Of a stretch of DNA of 64,000 nucleotides, positions 41,278-48,516 are shown piece by piece (position 1 is the first letter of the stretch; each line of letters starts with the position of its first letter). The notes under the pieces were generated by a model, which saw nothing but the letters and a program-made list of their open reading frames with translations, was not told the DNA's origin and did no database searches. Source of the DNA: JASBRS01 sp964496495 (GTDB lineage: Bacteria > Deinococcota > Deinococci > Deinococcales > Trueperaceae); assembly GCA_964496495.1 (NCBI GenBank), contig CAZBZU010000011.1, positions 6,765 to 70,764 of the forward strand. The letters run 5' to 3'. The position numbers were made by a program, and so were the translations under genes.

Positions 41278-43239
41278 GTGTCGCCCCAGGGCCAGCGTTT
41301 CCCGGTCGTGTCGACCTCCGGCGGCGGCGGGGTGGTGGCCGGACGCCGCCCGCGCGGCCTGGGTCGCGACCCCAGGCGACCTCCCGGACGGCGGCGCACG
41401 CCCGCCCAGCGCCGCGGTCGGCCCCGCTGGCTGCTGGCGTTGACGCTGGCGGCCGCCGCCGCGGCTTGCGTGAGCACCGGCGCGTCGGCCCAGGCGCCAT
41501 CCCAGCCGAGCGCCGCGAGCGCGCCGCCGGGCGGACGCGGGGCCGAGCTGGCGGACGTGCTGGTGATCGGCAGCCAGCCCGAGGCGATCTCGGCGGCGGT
41601 GGCCGCCAGCGAGCAGGGGGCGCGCACCGTACTGCTCACGACCGCCCCTCGCCTGGGCGGCCTCTTCGTGCTCGGAGAGCTCAACGTCCTGGATCTGCGG
41701 ACGCGGCCGGAGCTCTACCAGCGCGGCCTGTTCCTGCGCTGGTGGCAGCGGGTGGGCAGGCGGCCCGCCTTCGATGTCGACGCCGCCGAGCGCGCCTTCG
41801 TCGCGATGCTGTCGGAGGCGGGCGTGCAGGTGATCGAGGACGGCGCGTCCCCCGTCCCGCTGCTGGACCAGGACGGCCGGCTGCTGGGCGCCCGCGCCGG
41901 CGACCGCACCATCCTGGCGAAGCAGGTGATCGACGGCGAGCGCGACGCCCGCTTCGCCGACGCGGCGGGGGCGCCCTTCACCATCGGCTGGCGCTCGCTC
42001 GGCGTCCAGCAGCACATGGCGTCCACCCTGGTCTTCGCCCTGAAGGGCGTGGACTGGGCGCGCTTGACCGCGGCGGTCAAGGCGCGCGGCGACAGCTACG
42101 CCCACGTGCGCGACAACGTGGTCTGGGGCCCCTTCGGCGGCTACCCCGCCGGCTACGACCCGACCAGCCCCAGCCTCCGGCTGCGTGGCCTCAACCTGGG
42201 CCGCGAGTCGGACGGCACCGTGCTCGTGAACGCCCTGCTCATCTACGGGGTGGACCCGCTGAACGCCGCCAGCCTGGCGCGCGGCAGGGCCCGCGCGGCG
42301 GCGGAGTTGCCGGCGGTGGTGAGCTACCTGGACGCCGGCATCCCGGGCTTGGAGCACGCCACCCTGGCCGGCGCGGCTCCGCGCCTCTACGTGCGCGAGA
42401 CGCGGCATCTGAAGGCGCAGTGCGTGCTGCACGCCAACGACGTGCTCGACAACAAGGTGACGCCGTGGGACGTGGCGGCGGGCGGCTACCCGCTCGACGT
42501 CCAGAGCCTCACGCCTCACGACGCCGGCTTCGTCTATGGCGTCCCCGACATCTACGGCGCGCGCCTGTGCATGGCGGTGGCGCCTCGGCCCGCGCCGCTG
42601 TGGGTGGTGGGCATCGCCGCCGGCTTCGATCCCATCGCCTTCGCGAGCGCGCGGGTGGTGCCCTTCGGCATGGCGTTCGCCGAGGCCGTCGGGGTGGCCG
42701 CGGCCAGGGCGGCACGTCTGGGCCTCGACCCGTCCGCCGTGGCCGGAGATCCGTACCAGGTGGCGGCGGTGCGGGCGACCCTGAAGGCGCGCGGCGCCTT
42801 CCTGCCGCCAGACGCCAACCTGCCGCCGGTCGGGCCCGTCGCAAGCCCCTACTTCCAGGACTTCCGGCTCCTCCTCTCCCGCGGGCTGGCCGTCGGCGGC
42901 TACGACAACGACCCACGCCTGGAGGAACCGATGACCCAGCGCGGCTTCCTCTACCTGCTCAGCAACGTCGCCACGCGCTTCTTCGGCAACAGCGACGCCG
43001 GCATCTCGCTGCTCGCACGCTACGGCACCAGCTCGCAGCGCCTCGCGCCGGAGGCCGCGCTCGGCCTGGCCTACGACGCGGCCTGCCTGGTGGGTGCCTG
43101 CCCCGCGGAGCCGACCTGGAACGCGCTTCAGGCCGCCGGGGTGGCGCCTGCCGGCTTCGCGCCCGACGGTCCTCTCGATCGCGGCCAGGCCTATGCCTTG
43201 GCTGCGGGCGTGGCGCGTCTCGCCCAACCCGCCCCCTGA
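41278..43239 (+). CDS. Exported FAD-dependent oxidoreductase
   Basis: A 653-residue protein. The first 50 residues are unusually Arg/Pro-rich, then a hydrophobic signal (about 51-72, ending near AAACVST and SAQA) precedes a FAD-binding Rossmann start, DVLVIGSQPEAISAAVAAS (about 93-111), and TAPRLGGLF. This resembles the FAD_oxidored (PF12831) group, though the glycine loop is degenerate (IGSQPEA). The C-terminal 150 residues are helical and look like SLH-type repeats (GVAPAGFAPDGPLDRGQAYA). The reaction is unknown. It could be a lipoprotein through Cys64. Confidence 0.75.
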   Translation: MSPQGQRFPVVSTSGGGGVVAGRRPRGLGRDPRRPPGRRRTPAQRRGRPRWLLALTLAAAAAACVSTGASAQAPSQPSAASAPPGGRGAELADVLVIGSQPEAISAAVAASEQGARTVLLTTAPRLGGLFVLGELNVLDLRTRPELYQRGLFLRWWQRVGRRPAFDVDAAERAFVAMLSEAGVQVIEDGASPVPLLDQDGRLLGARAGDRTILAKQVIDGERDARFADAAGAPFTIGWRSLGVQQHMASTLVFALKGVDWARLTAAVKARGDSYAHVRDNVVWGPFGGYPAGYDPTSPSLRLRGLNLGRESDGTVLVNALLIYGVDPLNAASLARGRARAAAELPAVVSYLDAGIPGLEHATLAGAAPRLYVRETRHLKAQCVLHANDVLDNKVTPWDVAAGGYPLDVQSLTPHDAGFVYGVPDIYGARLCMAVAPRPAPLWVVGIAAGFDPIAFASARVVPFGMAFAEAVGVAAARAARLGLDPSAVAGDPYQVAAVRATLKARGAFLPPDANLPPVGPVASPYFQDFRLLLSRGLAVGGYDNDPRLEEPMTQRGFLYLLSNVATRFFGNSDAGISLLARYGTSSQRLAPEAALGLAYDAACLVGACPAEPTWNALQAAGVAPAGFAPDGPLDRGQAYALAAGVARLAQPAP

Positions 43240-43277
43240 CCGCGCCGCTCGGCCCCCCGCCCGCCGCCCGCGGGCTC

Positions 43278-44561
43278 TCAGGTGCCTCCGGCGGCCTGCT
43301 CCTGCAGGAGCGCGTCGATGAACTGGCGGGCGGTGCGGCCGGAGTAGCCGTTGCCCCAATCGGCGAAGCGCACCGCACGCTGCCGTAGGTCGGGCAGCTG
43401 GAGCCCGGCGCTGCCGGCGAGAGCCTCGACGATCTCCAGGTAGTCGCGCTGACCGGCAGCGGGGAAGGTGATGGTGAGGCCGAACCGGTCGGCCAGGGCC
43501 AGCCGCTCGTTGTGCGTGTCCCAGGCGTGCACGTCGTCGTCCTCGCCGGGCTCGGGCCGCTCGCCGAAGCGCTCGCGCAACAGGTGCCGGCGGTTGCTGG
43601 TGGCGTACAGGACCACGTTCGCGGGTCGGGCGGTGAGGCTGCCCTCCAGCAGCGTCTTGAGCGGATGGTAGCGGCGGTCTCCGTGCTCGAAGCTGAGGTC
43701 GTCGACGTAGAGCACGAAGCGCTGTGGCAGCCGGCGCAGTGCCTCCACGACCTCCGGCAGTCGGTCCAGCGCCTCGCCGGGCAGCTCCACCAGGCGCAGG
43801 CCGCGCTCGGCGTAGCGTCGCACCAGGCCGCGCACCGCCGTGGACTTGCCGCTGCCGCGAGGACCGTACAGCAGCGCGTTGTGTGTCGGAGCGCCGGCGA
43901 GCAGCGCCTCGGTGTTGCGGTGGAGTCGGGCCAGCTGGTCGTCGACGCCGACGAGCGTCTCGCCCTCGCCCGAGGCCGGGTGGGCGATCCCGCGGAGCTC
44001 GCCGCCTTCCCAACGCAGCGCCGCGAAGCGCGCTGCCGCGCCCGCTCCCTCGCGCCGGAAACGGTCCACCAGGCGCGCCGTCAGCGCGTCGACGTCGTCG
44101 CGGCAGAGGGCCGACGCGAGCTCGGCGACCGCCGCTTCCCAACCGCCCGCCAGCGAGGCGTCGGTGCCCGCCAGGTCGCCCAGCAGCGGCAGCTCCAGCC
44201 CGCTGGCGCAGCTCGCCTCACCGTGCCAGTCGCGGCGCGCGGCGGCCGCCACGAGGGCGATGTCGGCGGCGGCCGCGGCGACCAGGCCAGCGGGCGGCGC
44301 CTGGCGCCGGGCCAGGCGGTTGTCCTCCTCAAGCAGCCCGGCGGCCAACCCGGCCGCGACGTCGGCCCGCTCCTCGGCCAGCAGCGCCCGCACCACGGCC
44401 GCGTAGCTCGCCTCGACGCGCGCCGCGGCCGCCGGGGGGCCGGCCTCCCGCCCGTCGCCGGCGCCTGCGGAGCCGGCCTCCCGAAGATCGGCGTCCAACG
44501 CGGCCAGCGCCGGCCACAGGGGCCGGCGCTCGAGGCGGTCGAACACTGTCAGCGACCTCAT
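43278..44561 (-). CDS. DUF815-family AAA+ ATPase
   Basis: A 427-residue protein. An Ala/Arg-rich helical N-terminal half precedes an AAA+ domain with Walker A GPRGSGKST (233-241), Walker B VLYVDDLSF (283-291), and the family block LKTLLEGSLTARPANVVLYA, TSNRRHLL (about 301-328). DUF815 proteins are widespread but have no known role. Its ATG overlaps the stop of the patatin gene (ATGA). The open frame continues upstream across the patatin gene in another frame; that extension is not coding. Confidence 0.87.
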   Translation of the reverse strand: MRSLTVFDRLERRPLWPALAALDADLREAGSAGAGDGREAGPPAAAARVEASYAAVVRALLAEERADVAAGLAAGLLEEDNRLARRQAPPAGLVAAAAADIALVAAAARRDWHGEASCASGLELPLLGDLAGTDASLAGGWEAAVAELASALCRDDVDALTARLVDRFRREGAGAAARFAALRWEGGELRGIAHPASGEGETLVGVDDQLARLHRNTEALLAGAPTHNALLYGPRGSGKSTAVRGLVRRYAERGLRLVELPGEALDRLPEVVEALRRLPQRFVLYVDDLSFEHGDRRYHPLKTLLEGSLTARPANVVLYATSNRRHLLRERFGERPEPGEDDDVHAWDTHNERLALADRFGLTITFPAAGQRDYLEIVEALAGSAGLQLPDLRQRAVRFADWGNGYSGRTARQFIDALLQEQAAGGT

Positions 44562-45460
44562 GGCGCCTCGACCCCGTGAAGCCGGGCGACCAGCTCGGGC
44601 GCCTGCGAGAGGGCGCGTCGCATCGCCCACTCGCCGGCCAGGATCGCCTGCGGCGACTTGTGGAAGTCCCACCATTGCGCCGGCGGGTCCTCGCGCACCA
44701 GAACGCCGCCGGCGGGCGCGCGCAGCGCCCGGCTGTAGGAGCGCAGAGAGACCGCGAACCCTCGCACGATCTGGCCGAAGGGCCCCTCCGGCCGGACGCG
44801 GGCGGCAAGACGCTGGAAGCGCCGGCCGGGCCGCGAAGCGTTGAAGCGACGGATCGCCCGGATCAGCCGCGAGTTGTCGACGTCGAGTCCGGCGTGGAGG
44901 CCGATCACCAGCTCGGGCCCGAGGCTCGACAGGGCGCGGAAGGGCACCGTCTCCACGAAACCGCCGTCGATCAGGACGCGGCCACTCTCCCGGACGGGCG
45001 CGAAGATGCCCGGCAAGGCACAGCTCGCTTGGACGGCCCGCGCGATCGGTCCCTGGCGGATGAGGGCCAGGCGGCCGGTGGCGAGGTCGGTGCAGGCCAC
45101 CACCAGCGGGATCTCCAGGTCGGCGAAGGTGGCGCCGAAGAAGAACTTGCGGTCGAGCCAGCGTGTCAGCCTGTGACCATGGATGAGGCTGCCCCGGTGC
45201 AGCCCGAAGTCGAGCCCCTGCAGCCAGATCTCGCCCGTGTTCTGCTCCCGCACGAGCTTCTCGAGCTCCAACGCCGGCATGCCCAGGGCGTAGAGCGCTG
45301 CGATGATGGCGCCGTAGCTGGTACCGGCGAGGGCATCCGGCGCCGTCGCCTCGGCCTCGAGCACCTTGAGCGCACCGATGTGCGCCAGGCCTCGCGCCGT
45401 GCCGCCGCCGAGCGCCACCCCAAGGCGCGGCCCGGCAGCCCGCGTGGAACCCGGTTCCAT
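44558..45460 (-). CDS. Patatin-like phospholipase
   Basis: A 300-residue lipid acyl hydrolase. The oxyanion motif is GGGTARG (18-24), the nucleophile Ser48 lies in AGTSYGA, and the dyad Asp165 in LIDGG. No signal peptide is seen, so it acts in the cytoplasm or at the inner face of the membrane (RssA/YjjU-like group). It is the first gene of a two-gene operon with the DUF815 ATPase. TAGCAT lies 6 nt before the ATG. Confidence 0.9.
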   Translation of the reverse strand: MEPGSTRAAGPRLGVALGGGTARGLAHIGALKVLEAEATAPDALAGTSYGAIIAALYALGMPALELEKLVREQNTGEIWLQGLDFGLHRGSLIHGHRLTRWLDRKFFFGATFADLEIPLVVACTDLATGRLALIRQGPIARAVQASCALPGIFAPVRESGRVLIDGGFVETVPFRALSSLGPELVIGLHAGLDVDNSRLIRAIRRFNASRPGRRFQRLAARVRPEGPFGQIVRGFAVSLRSYSRALRAPAGGVLVREDPPAQWWDFHKSPQAILAGEWAMRRALSQAPELVARLHGVEAP

Positions 45461-45466
45461 GCCGCC

Positions 45467-45472
45467 ATGCTA
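45467..45472 (-). promoter_or_regulatory. -10 box, leaderless-type, for the patatin-DUF815 operon
   Basis: TAGCAT ends 6 nt before the ATG at 45460. Confidence 0.5.
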
Positions 45473-45551
45473 CACCGGGCGTGCCGCCGACCCGCACCAG
45501 GACGCGCCACGAGCGGCATCCTGCGGCTCCGGGACGGGCCGCCCTCGATGG

Positions 45552-45557
45552 TAGAGT
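45552..45557 (+). promoter_or_regulatory. -10 box, leaderless-type, for dnaX
   Basis: TAGAGT ends 9 nt before the ATG at 45567. Confidence 0.45.
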
Positions 45558-45566
45558 GGGACGGTC

Positions 45567-47213
45567 ATGCCCGCCCTGTATCAGCGCGCCCGCCCGGTCA
45601 GGTTCGGCGAGGTGGTGGGTCAAGAGCACGTCATCGATGTCCTCGGCCGCGCCGTGCGGGTGGGGCGCATCGGCCACGCCTACCTGTTCTCGGGTCCGCG
45701 CGGCGTCGGCAAGACCACCACCGCGCGATTGCTGGCGATGGCGGCCAACTGCGAGAACGAGGACGCTGCCGCACGTCCGTGCGGCGTGTGCGAGTCCTGC
45801 CGCCTGGTCCAGGCTGGAGCCCATCCCGACGTCACCGAGCTCGACGCCGCGTCCAACAACTCGGTGGAGGACGTCCGCGATCTGCGCGAGAAGGTGGGCC
45901 TGGCGGCGCTAAGAGGCGGCATGCGGGTGTGGATCCTGGACGAGGCGCACATGCTCAGCCGGGCAGCGGCCAACGCCTTGCTCAAGACGCTCGAGGAGCC
46001 CCCGCCCGGCCTGCTGTTCGTGCTGGCCACGACCGAGCCGGAGAAGCTGCCGCCCACCATCCTCTCCCGCTGCCAGCACTTCCGCTTCCGGCGCCTCTCC
46101 GATGACGAGATCGAGGGTAAGCTGGCGAGCTTGTGCCAGGCCTCGGGAACGACCGCCGAGGAGGACGCCTTGCGGCTGGTGGCGCGGGTGGCCGACGGCG
46201 GCATGCGCGACGCCGAGTCGATGCTCGAGCGCCTGATGGTGCTCGAGGGCGGCATCACCGCCGAGGCGGCCGAGGACGCCCTGGGTCTGCCTCCGCAGGC
46301 GCGGCTGCAGACGATGGCGACGGCGCTAGCCGTCGCCGACCTGGCTGGCCTGCTGACCGAGGCCGACGCCCTCTACCGCGCCGGCTTCTCGCCCCGGACG
46401 CTGGCCGAGCAGCTCGGGCGCACGCTCCGCGACGCGCTGGTCGGATCGGTGCTCGGCGAGGGGTTCCGCCTGGCGCTCGCCGACGATGCTCTGATGCACG
46501 TGATCCAGGCGCTCGACGAGGACATGGAGCGCTTCGTCCGGCACGACGACCTCTACGCCCTCGAGGTAGCCCTCATCAAGGCCCTGAACGCCGCCAGCCA
46601 TGGGGGCGCGGCGCGGCCGCCGGCCGAGCTGCAGGCGGCACCCGGCGCGGAGGCCGCGCCCGACAGAGCGCCCCGTTCCGACGGCACGCCCGATACCGCC
46701 CCCGCCACCGTGCCGGACGCCGTGCCCGACGCCGTGNNNNNNNNNNNNNNNNNNNNNNNNNNNNNNNNNNNNNNNNNNNNNNNNNNNNNNNNNNNNNNNN
46801 NNNNNNNNNNNNNNNNNNNNNNNNNNNNNNNNNNNNCAGCGGAGGCCGGCGCGGTGCCGCAACCGTCCTCGCAGAGCCGCCGGCGCCCCGCCGATCTCAA
46901 GAGCGCGCTCCTCGGCAGCGGGGCGTCGGCCGACGAGACGCCTGCCGCCATCCACGACACCGTGGACGCCATCGCCGAGCTGTTCCCCGGAAGCCTGCTC
47001 GCGGCCAGCCGCCGCCAGGACGACGCCACCGGCGGGCCGACCGACGACACGGCCGACGGCGCCGGCGACAGCGCGGGCGACAGCGCGGGCGACAGCGCGC
47101 CGGACGGCGCCGCCGCGGATGGATCCTGGGAGGACTCGCCGGACGCGTCGGCAGACGCGCCGGCAGATGCCACGCCGGAACCCGAAGGCCCCGGCCTTTT
47201 CGACGACGCCTAG
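45567..47213 (+). CDS. dnaX: DNA polymerase III subunit gamma/tau (interrupted by a gap)
   Basis: The clamp-loader ATPase. Walker A GPRGVGKTT (43-51), four zinc cysteines (62, 72, 75, 78), Walker B WILDEAH (123-128), and the sensor region LATTEPEKLPPTILSRC are intact. After residue 370 the linker becomes Ala/Pro/Asp-rich and is cut by the 100-N gap. The sequence resumes in the same frame and ends GPGLFDDA. The tail contains three exact 12-nt repeats coding GDSA-type residues (47064-47099). No A-run for gamma/tau slippage is visible. ybaB and recR follow, the usual order. Confidence 0.95.
   Translation: MPALYQRARPVRFGEVVGQEHVIDVLGRAVRVGRIGHAYLFSGPRGVGKTTTARLLAMAANCENEDAAARPCGVCESCRLVQAGAHPDVTELDAASNNSVEDVRDLREKVGLAALRGGMRVWILDEAHMLSRAAANALLKTLEEPPPGLLFVLATTEPEKLPPTILSRCQHFRFRRLSDDEIEGKLASLCQASGTTAEEDALRLVARVADGGMRDAESMLERLMVLEGGITAEAAEDALGLPPQARLQTMATALAVADLAGLLTEADALYRAGFSPRTLAEQLGRTLRDALVGSVLGEGFRLALADDALMHVIQALDEDMERFVRHDDLYALEVALIKALNAASHGGAARPPAELQAAPGAEAAPDRAPRSDGTPDTAPATVPDAVPDAVXXXXXXXXXXXXXXXXXXXXXXXXXXXXXXXXXXAEAGAVPQPSSQSRRRPADLKSALLGSGASADETPAAIHDTVDAIAELFPGSLLAASRRQDDATGGPTDDTADGAGDSAGDSAGDSAPDGAAADGSWEDSPDASADAPADATPEPEGPGLFDDA
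46737..46836. other. Assembly gap (100 N) inside dnaX
   Basis: Exactly 100 N, the default size for an unknown gap. It lies in the low-complexity linker directly after the repeat coding VPDAVPDAV. The flanks share no overlap, unlike the second gap. Confidence 0.95.
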
Positions 47214-47317
47214 CCCCCGGGAGCCCAGCGCAACCGGCGCGACGCTGCGCGCGCGATGGCGGCGGGCGCACGCGGCGGGGGTCGGGACGTGCGACCCCTG
47301 GCCGCAGCCCACCGGGC

Positions 47318-47323
47318 TACACT
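47318..47323 (+). promoter_or_regulatory. -10 candidate upstream of ybaB
   Basis: TACACT lies 15 nt before the ATG at 47339, suggesting that ybaB-recR can be transcribed apart from dnaX. Confidence 0.4.
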
Positions 47324-47338
47324 GTCGCGGGAGACCTC

Positions 47339-47659
47339 ATGAACATCCAGAAGCTGATGAAGGAAGCCCAGAAGGCGCAACGCCAGATGGCCGAGGCGCA
47401 GGAGCGCCTGGCGAGCATGGCGGTGGAGGGCAGCGCCGGCGGCGGCATGGTCACCGCCAGCGCCACCGGCGACGGCGCGGTCACCCGCATCCACATCGAC
47501 CCCAAAGCGGTCGACCCAGACGACCTGGAGATGCTCGAGGACCTCGTCACGGCGGCGATCAACGACGCCCAGCGGAAGGTGAAGGAGCTCCAGGAGAAGG
47601 AGCTCGGCGGGGCGATGGGCGGCCTCGGCGGGCTCGGCGGCTTGGGGGGCATGGTCTGA
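47339..47659 (+). CDS. ybaB: YbaB/EbfC nucleoid-associated protein
   Basis: A 106-residue DNA-binding protein usually encoded between dnaX and recR, as here. MNIQKLMKEAQKAQRQM, then VEGSAGGGMVTASATGDGAVTRIHIDP and DLVTAAINDAQRK are the family blocks. The C-terminus is a Gly/Leu repeat (GGLGGLGGLGGM), commonly seen in YbaB proteins. Confidence 0.95.
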   Translation: MNIQKLMKEAQKAQRQMAEAQERLASMAVEGSAGGGMVTASATGDGAVTRIHIDPKAVDPDDLEMLEDLVTAAINDAQRKVKELQEKELGGAMGGLGGLGGLGGMV

Positions 47660-47750
47660 GCGCCGCTCGCGAGAACCTCGGGCCGGCACAACCGGCTCCG
47701 TCCGTCGCCTGGCCGCTCATGCCTCGCCGGCTCGCGTGCGGGGCGCCGGC

Positions 47751-48353
47751 GTGAGGTACCCCACCGCGCTGGTAGCGCTGATCCGCGAGCTCGGCCGGCT
47801 ACCGGGCATCGGACCCAAGAGCGCGCAGCGTCTGGCCTTCTACCTCTTCAACCAACCGGAGGAGGACGTCACGCGCCTGGCGCATGCCATCCGCGACGCC
47901 AAGGCCTCGCTCGACCGCTGCCCTCGTTGCTTCAACGTCATGACGCGCGGGGAGCCCGCCTGCGCGGTGTGCTCGGACCCGCAGCGCGAGCGCTCGGTGC
48001 TCTGCGTCGTGGAGCAGCCGGCCGACGTGCTCGCCATCGAACGGAGCGGCGAGTACCGGGGCCTCTACCACGTGCTGCATGGCGCCCTCAGCCCGATGAA
48101 CGGCATCGGCCCGGACCAGCTCACCGTCGCCGCGCTGATGGAACGCGCCGCGGGCGCCGAGATCGGCGAGGTCATCCTCGCCACCTCCACGACGGTGGAG
48201 GGGGAAGCGACCGCCATGTACCTCGGCAAGCAGCTCGGCGAGGGCGGCCTCCGCATCTCCCGCATCGCCTACGGCCTGCCCATGGGTGGTGACCTGGAGT
48301 ACGCCGACGAGGTCACGCTGGGCCGGGCCATCAGCCACCGCCGCCCCCTCTGA
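47751..48353 (+). CDS. recR: Recombination mediator RecR
   Basis: A 200-residue protein that acts with RecO (52 kb) in RecF-pathway loading of RecA. It has helix-hairpin-helix RLPGIGPKSAQRLAF, the zinc finger CPRCFNVMTRGEPACAVC, and a Toprim domain (LCVVEQPADVLAIERSGEY). GTG at 47751 gives the usual start RYPTALVALIRELG. Confidence 0.96.
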   Translation: MRYPTALVALIRELGRLPGIGPKSAQRLAFYLFNQPEEDVTRLAHAIRDAKASLDRCPRCFNVMTRGEPACAVCSDPQRERSVLCVVEQPADVLAIERSGEYRGLYHVLHGALSPMNGIGPDQLTVAALMERAAGAEIGEVILATSTTVEGEATAMYLGKQLGEGGLRISRIAYGLPMGGDLEYADEVTLGRAISHRRPL

Positions 48354-48437
48354 CGGCCGCCGCCACCCAGGGCGGCGCCGTCCTCGGCGCCGGGCCGATG
48401 GCTCGTTGCGCCGGCAGCGATGCTGCCCAGGCCACCG

Positions 48438-48465
48438 TTGACAGGCGGGGGCCTGTCCGTATAAT
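48438..48465 (+). promoter_or_regulatory. Consensus sigma-70-type promoter of topA
   Basis: Perfect TTGACA (48438-48443) and perfect TATAAT (48460-48465) with a 16-bp spacer, the strongest promoter in the window. The leader is about 45 nt and carries AAGGTGG before the TTG start. Confidence 0.75.
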
Positions 48466-48516
48466 GGCGGCGCATTTTGCGGCGCCCAGGTCGGCGCACA
48501 TGAAGGTGGACCCACA

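Noticed and set aside
44562..45824. Apparent fusion of the DUF815 ATPase to a long N-terminal region
   Set aside because: The extension reads the patatin gene in the wrong frame. The patatin frame has all catalytic motifs and overlaps the true ATPase start by ATGA.
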